Assembly (NCBI RefSeq): GCF_014202575.1
Contig: NZ_JACHHB010000008.1
Location: forward strand, 1-64,000
Length of the DNA: 64,000 nucleotides
Direction of reading: 5' to 3'
From: Texcoconibacillus texcoconensis
GTDB taxonomy: Bacteria > Bacillota > Bacilli > Bacillales > Salisediminibacteriaceae
Each line of letters starts with the position of its first letter. Positions within the stretch are counted from its first letter, which is position 1. The notes below the pieces were generated by a model. The model was not told where the DNA came from. It did no database searches and saw only the letters and a list, made by a program, of their open reading frames with translations. Shown piece by piece: positions 51,328-60,212 of this stretch. Made by a program: the position numbers and the translations under genes.

Positions 51328-52113
51328 TTATTTATATAATGAAGGCCGTCGGTCTGTGAAAACGGGGATCTGTTTGCGAATATCGTCGACTTCTGAAAGG
51401 TCTATGTCTCCGTAAAGTACTGTTTCTTCTTCTCCTGCTTCGGAAATGACTTCGCCCCACGGATTGACGATGATTGATTGTCCACCAAATGTGTTGTTTG
51501 GGTCTGATCCAACCCGGTTACATGCGATCACGAAGCACTGGTTTTCGATCGCGCGACTCATGAGCAGCGCGCGCCAATGGTCGATGCGTGGCTTCGGCCA
51601 TTGTGCAACGACAAACAATACTTTCGCGCCATCTAACATTTGTGTGCGTGTCCATTCAGGAAAACGAATATCGTAACAGATGACGCCTGATAACGGTTGC
51701 TGGTCGAGTTGAAAAGTTCCTGTTTTATTTCCAGAAAGCAAGTATTTCTCTTCATTCATTAAACGGAACAAATGAACTTTGTCATAGTCTTTAACGAGGT
51801 TACCGTGTGCATCAACGACGAGCATCGTGTTTGTGACGCCTGCGTCTGTTTGTTTTGCGACTGAGCCCGCGATGATATGGAGTTGGTACTTTTTCGCCCA
51901 TTGCGACAATGTTTGAAAGACTTGATCTGCGTTCCTATCTGCAATTTCATCTAAACGGGATAGGTCATAGCCCGTTGTCCAAAGTTCAGGAAGGACGACG
52001 ACATCTGGCATGTTCGTTAATTGCTCAAACTGTCGGTCCATTTTTTCAACGTTCGTTTTCGGGTCTCCGAATTCAATGTCCATTTGAAACAAGGCTACTT
52101 TCACCGGCTTCAC
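51328..52113 (-). CDS. Carbon-nitrogen hydrolase (omega-amidase-like)
   Basis: A 261-aa nitrilase-superfamily amidase. The catalytic triad is visible as Glu43 (VVLPELWTTGYDL), Lys112 (KDYDKVHLF) and Cys146 (GVICYDIRFPEW). The overall sequence resembles the omega-amidase branch (Nit2; MtnU/YkrU in Bacillus), which hydrolyses alpha-ketoglutaramate-type substrates; the exact substrate cannot be told. It has its own promoter with an overlapping dyad and is followed by a palindrome copy. There is no signal peptide. Confidence 0.9.
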   Translation of the reverse strand: MKPVKVALFQMDIEFGDPKTNVEKMDRQFEQLTNMPDVVVLPELWTTGYDLSRLDEIADRNADQVFQTLSQWAKKYQLHIIAGSVAKQTDAGVTNTMLVVDAHGNLVKDYDKVHLFRLMNEEKYLLSGNKTGTFQLDQQPLSGVICYDIRFPEWTRTQMLDGAKVLFVVAQWPKPRIDHWRALLMSRAIENQCFVIACNRVGSDPNNTFGGQSIIVNPWGEVISEAGEEETVLYGDIDLSEVDDIRKQIPVFTDRRPSLYK

Positions 52114-52129
52114 CCTCTTTTTTCGATTT

Positions 52130-52162
52130 CCTGTATTATACAGGAGGTGACATTTATGTCAA
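52130..52162 (-). promoter_or_regulatory. Promoter of the amidase gene with overlapping dyad
   Basis: The minus strand has TTGACA (52162-52157), 16 nt, TATAAT (52140-52135). The palindrome CCTGTATTATACAGG (52130-52144) covers the -10, a typical position for a repressor site. The regulator is unknown. Confidence 0.7.
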
Positions 52163-52193
52163 TAGGTTCGCGCTTTGTTGTTTTAAAGTAACG

Positions 52194-52227
52194 AAGAGTA
52201 GGTGCTACCGAAGTAGCACCTACCCTT
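52194..52227. repeat. Intergenic palindrome, copy 5 of 10
   Basis: AAGAGTAGGTGCTAC-CGAA-GTAGCACCTACCCTT, 39 bp past the AEC transporter stop; one mismatch in the stem; AGTAAAG follows. Confidence 0.9.
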
Positions 52228-52266
52228 TACTATAGTAAAGGGTCCAAATTTACGTTTTCCTAAAGT

Positions 52267-53208
52267 TTAAAGTAAAAAGGAGCTATAAATGACGAGTGGG
52301 ATGATGAATAGGCTGGCGGCTGCGGTTGTGATGATGGTGACCATGGCGAGTTTGGCGTTTGCGGTGTAACGGGCGATGATAACGGCTGCGGTGATGAATG
52401 TCGGCATACATGCTTGAATGACGATGACCTGTTTTACTTGTGAGGGAAGGTCGATAAATAGTAGGAATGTAAACGCGATCGTTGGAGCGAGGATGGCTTT
52501 AATCGTGACCGCTGCTGTGATAAAGCGCCAGTAGTCGTGTTTAAGTTTTTCGGCTAGATCGGGGGTCCATTCGCTGATGAGCATGCCGATGTAAATCATC
52601 GCCATTGGTGCGGCTAAACTAGATAAAATTTCACTCAATTCAAAGATGTATGTAGGGATTGTTCCTCCAAGTGAAACGATCATTATACTCACGATTAACG
52701 TGACAAGTGGTGGGTTGATCATTGCTTTTAGTTGGCGGAGACGGAATTTTTCTTGTTGTAATAGGATGACGCCGATGCTGAACACGGTTAGTACGGTGCC
52801 TGCATCATAAATTGCAGCAAACACCCCTGCGGCGGGTCCGAATAACATGATGATGAGCGGCACGCCGATAAATCCGGTGTTGCCAATGCCTGACATGATT
52901 GCCAGTTGTCTCGCTTCGTTGTCGGTATATTTGAGTGTTTTTCCTGTTCCGTAGCCGAGAGCCATACCGATGACGTTTAACGCTAGTGCGCATGCTAATA
53001 CGATGGCCAGTTGTCTCCACATTTGCGCGTCAAAATTAACTTGAAAAATGCTATAAACGACGACGCCTGGTAACGCTAAGTTGATTACGACGAATGCGAT
53101 AAATTCCTTTACGTGATGAGTCGCTTGAATTTTAAACGTCATGATGTATCCTAAAACGACGATCGTTGCCATGATCAATACCGGTTGAATGATTTGAAAT
53201 CCGTTCAT
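52267..53208 (-). CDS. AEC family transporter
   Basis: A 313-aa auxin-efflux-carrier-type permease. About ten hydrophobic segments are visible (IIQPVLIMATIVVLGYIM at the N-terminus; ALALNVIGMALGYGTGKTL; SIMIVSLGGTIPTYIFELSE). The block GNTGFIGVPLIIMLFGPAAG is the conserved broken-helix motif. The ATG at 53208 (MNGFQI) has GTGGTGATAAA upstream. Relatives export malate or other small organic acids; the substrate is not evident. It follows the BASS transporter gene but is separated by a palindrome copy. Confidence 0.9.
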   Translation of the reverse strand: MNGFQIIQPVLIMATIVVLGYIMTFKIQATHHVKEFIAFVVINLALPGVVVYSIFQVNFDAQMWRQLAIVLACALALNVIGMALGYGTGKTLKYTDNEARQLAIMSGIGNTGFIGVPLIIMLFGPAAGVFAAIYDAGTVLTVFSIGVILLQQEKFRLRQLKAMINPPLVTLIVSIMIVSLGGTIPTYIFELSEILSSLAAPMAMIYIGMLISEWTPDLAEKLKHDYWRFITAAVTIKAILAPTIAFTFLLFIDLPSQVKQVIVIQACMPTFITAAVIIARYTANAKLAMVTIITTAAASLFIIPLVIYSSFLL

Positions 53209-53313
53209 TTTATCACCACTTATTCGCAACATTTCGAGGCGCTAAAAACATTGTATGTGTGTCGGGAATTGAATATGAAATTTTGCGGGAGGGTTTTAGT
53301 GATGTGAAGTGCG

Positions 53314-53349
53314 AAAGGGTAGGTGCTACCGAAGTAGCACCTACCCTTT
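53314..53349. repeat. Intergenic palindrome, copy 6 of 10
   Basis: AAAGGGTAGGTGCTAC-CGAA-GTAGCACCTACCCTTT, 19 bp past the BASS transporter stop; ACTAAAG on the right. Confidence 0.92.
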
Positions 53350-53368
53350 ACTTGACTAAAGTGTCATT

Positions 53369-54349
53369 TCAGTTTTCCACCGGTACTTTGGAAGAGGATT
53401 CGTTTTCAGACGCTGATGTTCCTTCTCCTCCACCTCGGTTCCATATTGAAACGAGAATTGGTCCAGAAATATTGTGCCAAACGGAGAAAACAGCGCTTGG
53501 TAATGCGGCAAGTGGCGCGAAGTGAGCGGCTGCTAGTGCCGCACCGAGCCCCGAATTTTGCATGCCGACTTCCATGGAGATCGCGCGTCTCTTGGTTTCA
53601 TCAAGGCCTGCAAATTTAGCTGTCAAATAACCGAGACCAAGGCCAAATGCGTTGTGCAAGATGACAGCGGTAAATACAGCCACGCCCGTTGTAGCCAAAT
53701 TGTCAGCATTTAGCGCCACAACAGCTGCAACGATCAACATAATCGCCAGCACCGATACAAGTGGGAGTGCCGACTTCCCTTTTTCGACGGCTTTAGGGAA
53801 GAATCTACTCACAATAATCCCGAGGGCAATTGGAATAATGATCACTTGCACGATCGACATGAACATGTCACCAACACCGACAGGTAGCCATTGACCAGCT
53901 AGCAAAAGCACGATAAGTGGTGTGAGTATAGGTGCGAGCATCGTTGATACCGATGTCATCGCAACCGATACTGGTACATCACCACGCGATAAGTACACCA
54001 TCACGTTGGATGCTGTTCCACCTGGGCACGCACCGACGAGAACGAGACCAGCTGCAAGTTCTGGTGGCAACCCCATCGCATAAGCAATCACAAAGGCCGC
54101 TAGCGGCATGATCAGAAACTGAGCCAAAAGCCCGATGATCACTGGGACTGGCTTTTTTGCAACAACAGAAAAATCGGATAGCTTCATCGTCGTCCCCATG
54201 CCAAACATGATAATCCCGAGCAATAATGTGATGTACGCGCCAATCCACGTGAACCCTTCAGGCGCTGCAAATGCGACAAACGAGACAAGAATAACGATAA
54301 GAGCAAAATACTTACTAAAAACTTGACTTACTTTCTCTAACGCTTGCAT
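53369..54349 (-). CDS. BASS family sodium symporter
   Basis: A 326-aa bile acid:sodium symporter family protein with about nine or ten hydrophobic segments. Signature stretches are GIIMFGMGTTMKLSDF, AGLVLVGACPGGTASNVMVY (crossover region with the sodium site) and ISMEVGMQNSGLGAALAAAH. AAGGGAG precedes the ATG. It has a strong sigma-A promoter upstream. Bacterial members carry organic acids such as pantoate or keto acids; the specificity here is unknown. Confidence 0.93.
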   Translation of the reverse strand: MQALEKVSQVFSKYFALIVILVSFVAFAAPEGFTWIGAYITLLLGIIMFGMGTTMKLSDFSVVAKKPVPVIIGLLAQFLIMPLAAFVIAYAMGLPPELAAGLVLVGACPGGTASNVMVYLSRGDVPVSVAMTSVSTMLAPILTPLIVLLLAGQWLPVGVGDMFMSIVQVIIIPIALGIIVSRFFPKAVEKGKSALPLVSVLAIMLIVAAVVALNADNLATTGVAVFTAVILHNAFGLGLGYLTAKFAGLDETKRRAISMEVGMQNSGLGAALAAAHFAPLAALPSAVFSVWHNISGPILVSIWNRGGGEGTSASENESSSKVPVEN

Positions 54350-54405
54350 AAAATGAACTCCCTTCTGACTCCCTTAGTTGTCTGAAAATTAGATATGTTC
54401 AAATT

Positions 54406-54434
54406 ATTGTAACGCTCGTTTGCACTGTTTTCAA
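54406..54434 (-). promoter_or_regulatory. Sigma-A promoter of the BASS gene
   Basis: The minus strand has TTGAAA (54434-54429), 17 nt, TACAAT (54411-54406), about 57 bp before the start codon. Confidence 0.7.
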
Positions 54435-54479
54435 CAGTAAATCGTGAAGTTTTTTACATTTTGTCGTTTTAGCGTATTG

Positions 54480-54513
54480 AAGGGTAGTGGCTACCGAAGT
54501 AGCACCTACCCTT
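54480..54513. repeat. Intergenic palindrome, copy 7 of 10
   Basis: AAGGGTAGTGGCTAC-CGAA-GTAGCACCTACCCTT; the left arm has a GG/TG change that weakens two pairs. Unlike the others it lies behind two ordinary terminators, 270 bp from the nearest upstream gene end. It is part of the 433-bp gap between the BASS and lipoprotein genes. Confidence 0.88.
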
Positions 54514-54671
54514 CACCTCACTAAAGCGCGACACCAAAATATACTCCCCCTTGTACCCTTTCGCCGTTGCCGCTTTCACACCCCTCATATGATGCAAAAC
54601 GAGCCGTAGAGCAATCATAGGCAATCAAAATAGACAAGCCATCTAGTAAAAATATCTAACGTGCTTCATTT

Positions 54672-54709
54672 AAAAAGAGCTGCTTCAACGATGTTGAGCT
54701 GCTCTTTTT
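54672..54709. terminator. Symmetric hairpin terminator
   Basis: AAAAAGAGC and GCTCTTTTTT form a perfect stem with A/T tails on both strands. It is second of two terminators after the lipoprotein gene. Confidence 0.8.
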
Positions 54710-54725
54710 TGTCGTTAACGAAAAG

Positions 54726-54770
54726 AAAGCCAGCCGTGACAGCAAACGCGATCACGACTGGCTTATTTTT
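54726..54770. terminator. Terminator after the lipoprotein gene
   Basis: AAGCCAGCCGTGA and TCACGACTGGCTT form an almost perfect 13-bp stem, 13 nt past the stop. T residues follow on both strands. Confidence 0.8.
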
Positions 54771-54782
54771 GAGAGGTTACGC

Positions 54783-55475
54783 TTATTCAGAACCTTTATC
54801 ACCTTTTAAACGTTTACGACTAACGACCACGGCGATAAATATACCGACTACGGCCACCATAATGAGCGCGAGCGCGTAAGCAACAACCGCGTCACTTCCT
54901 CCATCAACTTCATATTCAGCGTACACTTCACTACCTTGTGAATAATCGATATCCCACGTCAACGTGTTTCCATCAACGGAATCTGCATTATGGTCCACAG
55001 GTTCTGTCGGAAAATGCCCTGTAAACGTAACATCAATCATATCCATATCCATCCCCATGTCGACGGCCTCTTCCTGTGGAGATACGAGCATGTCGATAAC
55101 TCGGGTTGAATCACTGACCCTACTCACAAGTGTATCGTCATTATATGTTGTAACGAAATCGTCATCTTCGAAAAGCGGTTCCATTTCTCTCGTTACATCC
55201 GTAATATGCTTTTTTATTGAGATACCTAACCTTTCAGCTTCTTCATCATCAATGATTTCAGCCTCTACACCTTCTTCCTCTGCCATTTCCATTTCCCGCT
55301 CGAGATCTTCACGCATCTCTTCAACGCCAAATGGAAGTGACGATGTGTCAAAGGTAACGTTCATCTCAACATCAGCCGAATCGTTATCGTATACCTCCAT
55401 GACAAGATCCTGTTGCGCACACCCTGTCAGAAACAAACCGATAGCGAGCAAAGCCGTCAATAAGTACGTTTTCAT
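54783..55475 (-). CDS. LppM/DUF3153-like lipoprotein
   Basis: A 230-aa lipoprotein. The signal peptide ends in the lipobox FLTGC (Cys about 19). The body is acidic, with a helical Glu/Met-rich stretch (REDLEREMEMAEEEGVEAEI) and beta-type segments (DVEMNVTFDTSSLPFG). A C-terminal membrane segment (VVAYALALIMVAVVGIFIAV) and a basic tail (SRKRLKGDKG) follow. So the protein is held at the membrane at both ends. This layout fits the LppM/DUF3153 group (recalled); function is unknown. Confidence 0.8.
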   Translation of the reverse strand: MKTYLLTALLAIGLFLTGCAQQDLVMEVYDNDSADVEMNVTFDTSSLPFGVEEMREDLEREMEMAEEEGVEAEIIDDEEAERLGISIKKHITDVTREMEPLFEDDDFVTTYNDDTLVSRVSDSTRVIDMLVSPQEEAVDMGMDMDMIDVTFTGHFPTEPVDHNADSVDGNTLTWDIDYSQGSEVYAEYEVDGGSDAVVAYALALIMVAVVGIFIAVVVSRKRLKGDKGSE

Positions 55476-55600
55476 CGTTCTTCCCCCTCTATGTTTCGTT
55501 CATCTAAAAATAGCAAATTTGTCCAAACCTAAACAAGTTAATTGTAACATAAAATTTTCCGTTCAATGGCATTTTTATGTACTCTTTGCTTTAGTTGGTA

Positions 55601-55635
55601 AAAGGGTAGGTGCTACTTCGGTAGCACCTACCCTT
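55601..55635. repeat. Intergenic palindrome, copy 8 of 10
   Basis: AAAGGGTAGGTGCTAC-TTCG-GTAGCACCTACCCTT, 29 bp past the stop of the 85-aa gene; outer GCTTTAG arm on the left. Confidence 0.92.
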
Positions 55636-55664
55636 CACCACTTTAGTGTGGAACAATCAACGGA

Positions 55665-55922
55665 TTACTGGATGTGTTCGGCGATTTGTCTTATTTCTAA
55701 AAGCAGTTGTTGCATTTCTTCTCGGTTTAAACGGACCGGGATTTGGTCATTGACGGTTAAAATGTATTCCTCATCTGCTTCGACCGCTTGCCCAATGTGA
55801 TGATTGAGGTGCTCTAATTGCTCGGCATCAAGGACGGATTGGGTCTCGCAATGCTTCACGCGCCTGAGCACATACTCTTTCGACTGCGCGTCAACCTCCC
55901 CTGACAAAATGCTTTGATCCAT
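55665..55922 (-). CDS. Hypothetical 85-aa protein
   Basis: Not recognised. The ATG at 55922 (MDQSILSGEV) has AAAGGAG upstream; a longer in-frame extension lacks one. The protein is soluble, slightly acidic and probably helical, with no signal peptide. It contains VLRRVKHCETQSVLDAEQLE, HHIGQAVEADEEYIL and a C-terminal REEMQQLLLEIRQIAEH helix. It stands alone between two palindrome copies. The codon pattern and ribosome site support a real gene. Confidence 0.7.
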   Translation of the reverse strand: MDQSILSGEVDAQSKEYVLRRVKHCETQSVLDAEQLEHLNHHIGQAVEADEEYILTVNDQIPVRLNREEMQQLLLEIRQIAEHIQ

Positions 55923-56026
55923 ACACGATCTCCTTTCGTCATAGCGTTCGCGGTTAGTTTTTGTGTAATAAGACAAATTTACTCGAAACGACCGACTCTC
56001 CTTCACATTTTCACTTTAGCACGAAA

Positions 56027-56060
56027 AAGGGTAGGTGCTACTTCGGTAGCACCTACCCTT
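56027..56060. repeat. Intergenic palindrome, copy 9 of 10
   Basis: AAGGGTAGGTGCTAC-TTCG-GTAGCACCTACCCTT, only 7 bp past the oxidoreductase stop; ACTTTAGC and GCTAAAGC outer arms are both clear here. Confidence 0.92.
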
Positions 56061-56067
56061 CACTTCG

Positions 56068-57189
56068 CTAAAGCATCTCAACGGCACCTGAGATGTCGTA
56101 GTCGTTGAGGTCGAGTGTCGTTTCTTTGCCACGAGCGAGCCTTGCGAGCTCGCTTCCGAGAAACGGGCCGGCCGTTAAACCAGAAGAACCGAGTCCGTTG
56201 GCGGCAATAATCCCTTCAAACTCTGGCAAACGTCCGATAACAGGGAGAAACCCAGGTGCAACAGGGCGAAAGCCGACGCGCGTTTCTTCAATCGTCGCAT
56301 CAGCTAGCCCTGGCGCCACTGCGAGTACTTTATCTAAAATCTCGTGCACCCCACCTGCTGTGATGCGCCCGTCGAACCCGAGGTCATCTTCGTGTGTCGC
56401 ACCGACGACGACGCGGCCAGCTTCGAAAGTTAAGATATATTTATTTGTCGGTGGCATCACGACAGGCCAGGCACCCGTGTCCGTATCAGGCATGTTCAAG
56501 TGAACAATTTGCGCTTTTTGCGGTTCGATCTTGAAATCGACGCCGAGTGGTTTAAACAAAGGTTTCGCCCAAGCGCCTGTTGTGACGATCGTTTCATCGG
56601 CGTGGAGCGTTTCACCGTTTACCTTTGCGCCAGTTACGCGGTTGCCTTCAAACGCGAGTGTGGCGTCACCATCGATGACTTTGGCGCCATGCTTTTGCAC
56701 TGAGCGAACGAGTGATGTACGAAGCGCATCACCTTTGACACGGGCGCCACCGCTGACGTGAACAGCGCCATACTCTTCCGCTAACGCGGGAAATTGTGCG
56801 CGTGTTTCTTCTGGCGACAAGCGAGTGATCGTCCCGATTTCTGGTGCGTCTTCACGACGGGTGTAAGCTCGTTCCTCCATTTGATCGAGCTTTTTTTCGT
56901 CGGTATGAAGGCTAATCGCGCCGACTTTTTGATATCCTGTATCCGTTTCTCCGTCTGCTTCCAGTTCAGCAATCAGTTCTGGATAGTATTTTGCGCCGCC
57001 TTTAGCGAGTCGGTACCAAGCTTTGTTGCGGCGTTGCGATAGCCATGGACAAATGATACCAGCTGCGGCTTCCGTTGCTTGTCCGTCATCAAAACGGTCG
57101 ATAAGTGTGACGGTCTCTCCTGCTTTTGCGAGTTGATAAGCGGTTGTTGCGCCGAGGATCCCGGCGCCGATGACGATGTATGTACTCAT
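56068..57189 (-). CDS. DadA-like FAD-dependent amino acid oxidase/dehydrogenase
   Basis: A 373-aa DAO-family flavoprotein. The N-terminus YIVIGAGILGATTAYQLAKAG is a full GxGxxG FAD-binding motif. TEAAAGIICPWLSQRRNKAW and KVGAISLHTDEKKLDQ follow. The C-terminal flavin block is FLPVIGRLPEFEGIIAANG, then LGSSGLTAGPFLGSELA. AAGGAG precedes the ATG. Relatives oxidise D-amino acids, glycine or sarcosine; the specificity here is not evident. The acetamidase/formamidase gene upstream might form a nitrogen-scavenging pair with it, which is only suggestive. Confidence 0.9.
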   Translation of the reverse strand: MSTYIVIGAGILGATTAYQLAKAGETVTLIDRFDDGQATEAAAGIICPWLSQRRNKAWYRLAKGGAKYYPELIAELEADGETDTGYQKVGAISLHTDEKKLDQMEERAYTRREDAPEIGTITRLSPEETRAQFPALAEEYGAVHVSGGARVKGDALRTSLVRSVQKHGAKVIDGDATLAFEGNRVTGAKVNGETLHADETIVTTGAWAKPLFKPLGVDFKIEPQKAQIVHLNMPDTDTGAWPVVMPPTNKYILTFEAGRVVVGATHEDDLGFDGRITAGGVHEILDKVLAVAPGLADATIEETRVGFRPVAPGFLPVIGRLPEFEGIIAANGLGSSGLTAGPFLGSELARLARGKETTLDLNDYDISGAVEML

Positions 57190-57292
57190 AATATCTCCTT
57201 TTTCGGCGTTGTTTTTTGCGTGTCTGTACTTATTGTACTGAAAGTGAAAACGAGTCTCAATCGATCGGAAAGGCTTGTCTTCTTCTTAAAAG

Positions 57293-57319
57293 GAAAAACA
57301 CACCACGGTTGTGATGTGT
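57293..57319 (-). terminator. Terminator after the amidase/formamidase gene
   Basis: The minus strand has AACACATCA, a short loop, TGGTGTGTT and TTT, directly behind the stop codon. Confidence 0.7.
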
Positions 57320-58258
57320 TTATTTGAATATGCTTTGTGGCAAATAGGCGGAGATGAGGTAGTGGGGGACGTCGACGATTTCGCTGATTTTGAGGTCGAC
57401 GGCGATGCTTGATAGGGCGTAGGCTTCTTGGGGTGTGAGGCCGTATGTTTTTTCGAGGTGTTCGATCATGTAGCGGACGGAATTTTTGGCGGCGCTCATT
57501 AAGTCTTCGCCGTAGCCTGTGGTGACGTAGTATCCTTTTTCGTCTAAGCCTGGTGTTAGTGGGCCTGGTGTGATGAATTGTGGTTCTTGTATGGTTTTTC
57601 CTTTGTGAAGTTTGAAGCGTAATTGGATTTCCATGGGGGCTTCGATGGCTGATCCGCAAACTTCGCCGTCTCCTTGGGCGGCGTGGGTGTCGCCGACGGA
57701 AAATAGGGCGCCTTCGACCCATACAGGTAAGAAAAGTTTTGTTCCTTTTGTCAGGTGGCGGATGTCCATGTTGCCACCGTTTTTACGAGGCGGGATGACA
57801 TCGTGTTCGCCTGGTTCTGGGAGAGCGGTGCCGATTGTGCCTGGGAATGGGCGAATTGGGATTTCGATGCCGTCGGCGAATTCGGCGGTTTGTTGGTTTT
57901 TCAAGTCCCATGTTTTTAGGTAAGGTTCGGAAAACTCTTCTTGTAGTAAGCCGAATTCGGGGAGAATCGCTGTCCATCCCCAGCTTTGTGTGCCAAAGTT
58001 TTCGATTTCTACTTCTAGTGTGTCACCTGGTTGGGCGCCTTTTACGTAAACGGGACCTGTGAGTGGGTTCAGTTTTGAAAGGTCGAGTTTTGGAATGTCG
58101 GCTGCGATGGATTTCGGAGATAATTGTCCCCCTGAAGCATCATGGACTTCAAAGTTGACGCTTTCTCCTGGATCGACAGAAAGAACGGGTTCGAGGCTGT
58201 TATCCCAAGCGTTGTGATGGCAATGTTTATGAATCGTATAATTTGTATTTTTCATCAT
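57320..58258 (-). CDS. Acetamidase/formamidase family protein
   Basis: A 312-aa FmdA/AmdA family hydrolase (PF03069) that releases ammonia from short amides. The features are NPLTGPVYVKGAQPGDTLEV, FPGTIGTALPEPGEHDVIPP, GGNMDIRHLTKGTKLFLPVW and FSVGDTHAAQGDGEVCGSAI, whose Asp/His/Glu residues bind the metal. The start is the ATG pair at 58258 with AAGGAGGG upstream. It has no signal peptide. The product would be cytoplasmic. Substrate preference between formamide and acetamide cannot be told. Confidence 0.93.
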   Translation of the reverse strand: MMKNTNYTIHKHCHHNAWDNSLEPVLSVDPGESVNFEVHDASGGQLSPKSIAADIPKLDLSKLNPLTGPVYVKGAQPGDTLEVEIENFGTQSWGWTAILPEFGLLQEEFSEPYLKTWDLKNQQTAEFADGIEIPIRPFPGTIGTALPEPGEHDVIPPRKNGGNMDIRHLTKGTKLFLPVWVEGALFSVGDTHAAQGDGEVCGSAIEAPMEIQLRFKLHKGKTIQEPQFITPGPLTPGLDEKGYYVTTGYGEDLMSAAKNSVRYMIEHLEKTYGLTPQEAYALSSIAVDLKISEIVDVPHYLISAYLPQSIFK

Positions 58259-58318
58259 TGTCCCTCCTTACTTTTAGTTATTGTTGTTTATTGTTATGAA
58301 TAAACCATTGATACGATG

Positions 58319-59101
58319 TTATTGAAAAGATGTTTTGAATGGCTCTATACCGTCGGTCGATGTGATTTCTCTCGGTTTTCGTTTATGGAGTGGTTTGCCA
58401 AGAATGATGCGGTGGGTATTGTCGTTAAACATCGCCCATGTTGACTGGTCGTAAGTTTGATCGATATATTTTTTTGTCTCAAGCCAACGACATGGGCGTT
58501 TGTTCGTGTTGTGGGCATCGGATGCTAGGACGTGAATGAGACCTTGGTCGATAAATTGTTCGCATGCGGTTTTCGTTTGTTCACCGAAATAGCCGAGTAC
58601 GCTTGCTGTCGTTAATTGTGTGCATACACCTCCTTCGACTAAACGATAAAGTATGTTTGGATTTCTGACGAGTTCGCTGTTTCGTTCTGGGTGAGCGAGA
58701 ACTGGGGTGACACCGCGATCTAATAAGTGTAATAGGACTTGTTCGGTATAGTCAGGATAATAGTGAAACGGGAGCTCGACAAGCATGTATTTGTAGGCGT
58801 CGTTTGTCGTCAATGCTTCTTGGTTGTCGACGGCTTCTGGGAGTTTTGGGTGAATGCGCGCTTCTTGCCCTGGGAAGATGGTCAAGTCAATACCTTCTTT
58901 AGCGAGGGCTCGATTTAGGCGTTGCGATTTTTGTAGTATTGTTGAGCGGGTATTAGAAAAAACAGGTTCAGCGTGGTGTGGTGTTGCGACAATGCCTTCA
59001 ACGCCTTGTTCCTTTGCACGTTTTGCCATCGCTATACTTTCAGATAAACTTTTCGCGCCATCATCTAACTCTGGAAGTATGTGACAATGAATATCAATCA
59101 T
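58319..59101 (-). CDS. PHP-type tyrosine-protein phosphatase (CpsB/YwqE-like)
   Basis: A 260-aa manganese-dependent phosphatase of the polymerase-and-histidinol-phosphatase fold. The metal motifs are MIDIHCHILPELDDGA at the start, VATPHHAEPVF, PGQEARIHPKLPE, VLAHPERN and ASDAHNTNKRP. YwqE/CpsB enzymes dephosphorylate bacterial tyrosine kinases that regulate capsule or exopolysaccharide synthesis. No kinase gene is seen nearby, so it stands as an orphan. AAGGAGG lies upstream of the ATG. Confidence 0.92.
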   Translation of the reverse strand: MIDIHCHILPELDDGAKSLSESIAMAKRAKEQGVEGIVATPHHAEPVFSNTRSTILQKSQRLNRALAKEGIDLTIFPGQEARIHPKLPEAVDNQEALTTNDAYKYMLVELPFHYYPDYTEQVLLHLLDRGVTPVLAHPERNSELVRNPNILYRLVEGGVCTQLTTASVLGYFGEQTKTACEQFIDQGLIHVLASDAHNTNKRPCRWLETKKYIDQTYDQSTWAMFNDNTHRIILGKPLHKRKPREITSTDGIEPFKTSFQ

Positions 59102-59486
59102 ACGCTTCCTCCTTATTAACCTTCAATTTGGAAAAATGAGGGCTTTTATGAGAAATCCTTCGTTGTGTCTATAAACTTTGGCAAGCTCTTCACATGAGCC
59201 TTATAGAAGAACTTCTATCGCAGTTGGCTGTGTATGTTTTGACTGCGTTGACCTTGATATCTTTTTTAAAAGTACGTTATCATCATTATACCATGCTCTC
59301 ATTTATTGGGAACAAAAGAAATACTTGCATCAAACATATTTCCTTGTTTGTTGACATCATCATCTATACTGTCTTTCAGTTACTTAGCGTTCAAATCGAT
59401 ATGTACATATCATTGAATTAAAAGGTCTTTATATGACAGAAAATTCTAACAATAACTTGTTTGAAAATGAAAAAAGGAGTATTCGT
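59102..59486. other. Intergenic region without recognised features
   Basis: A 385-bp AT-rich gap between the divergent phosphatase and membrane protein genes. It presumably holds their promoters. A 75-codon plus-strand frame (59194-59421) has hydrophobic content but no ribosome site and is not called. Confidence 0.5.
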
Positions 59487-60212
59487 ATGTCCATTGATGC
59501 CTTTATTATGGGTCTAACTTTCATCATGATCCATATGTTTGCTAATGAGCTTATACCTGCTAATAGAATTCATCGATTAAAATGGTTCTCATTTTCAGGA
59601 GGGTTAGCTGTTTCCTACGTATTTGTCTATGTCCTCCCTACCTTGCATAAAGAACAACTTATGACCAAAGAGCACCATGATTTTTTCACGATGGAATCGG
59701 AGTTATATTTCATTGGTTTGTTTGGCGTGATCATATTTTATGGTATTCAAAAAGTCGTTAGAAAAGCACACGTCGACAATCAAGAAAATCATATTGGAAT
59801 GCTTTTTTGGTTTCAAATCAGCTTTTTTGGCTTTTATAACATGCTTGTCGCTTATACAGTTGTTTCTCAAGAAGTCTTAGGGGTTCAGGCTGTTTTTTAT
59901 GGACTGGCTGTTGGCCTTCACTTTATTGCCGTTGCCCACGATTTATGGATCGAGTATGGAGAAGCTTATAACCGTGTTGGTAGGTATATTCTTGCTCTCG
60001 GGATTATCGCCGGTTGGGCTACCGGACTGACCCTTAACTTATCTTCTTTAACTGAATCGATCATTTTTGCTTTCATCTCTGGAGCGATGATTCTAAATGT
60101 CCTTAAATACGAACTGCCACCAGACCACGAATCTCACTTCAGCACGTTTACCATCGGTGTTTTATCTTACACAATGATTACGTTGTCGTTAAAATACTTT
60201 TTTCAATGGTAG
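59487..60212 (+). CDS. Polytopic membrane protein of unknown function
   Basis: A 241-aa protein with about seven or eight hydrophobic segments. The ATG at 59487 (MSIDAFIMGL) has AAAAGGAG at a good distance; an upstream in-frame ATG (59433) has no such site. Conserved-looking stretches are SFSGGLAVSYVFVYVLPTLH and AVGLHFIAVAHDLWIEYGEA, with several His/Glu residues near membrane segments. This loosely recalls metal transporters such as ZIP, but I do not recognise the family. It stands alone, with a terminator about 170 bp downstream. Confidence 0.75.
   Translation: MSIDAFIMGLTFIMIHMFANELIPANRIHRLKWFSFSGGLAVSYVFVYVLPTLHKEQLMTKEHHDFFTMESELYFIGLFGVIIFYGIQKVVRKAHVDNQENHIGMLFWFQISFFGFYNMLVAYTVVSQEVLGVQAVFYGLAVGLHFIAVAHDLWIEYGEAYNRVGRYILALGIIAGWATGLTLNLSSLTESIIFAFISGAMILNVLKYELPPDHESHFSTFTIGVLSYTMITLSLKYFFQW

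Noticed and set aside
55665-56006. Longer version of the 85-aa hypothetical protein
   Set aside because: The 28 added codons have no ribosome site, while AAAGGAG lies at the right distance before the ATG at 55922.
59194-59421. 75-codon hydrophobic plus-strand frame
   Set aside because: No Shine-Dalgarno, AT-rich sequence favours such hydrophobic frames, and no recognised family.
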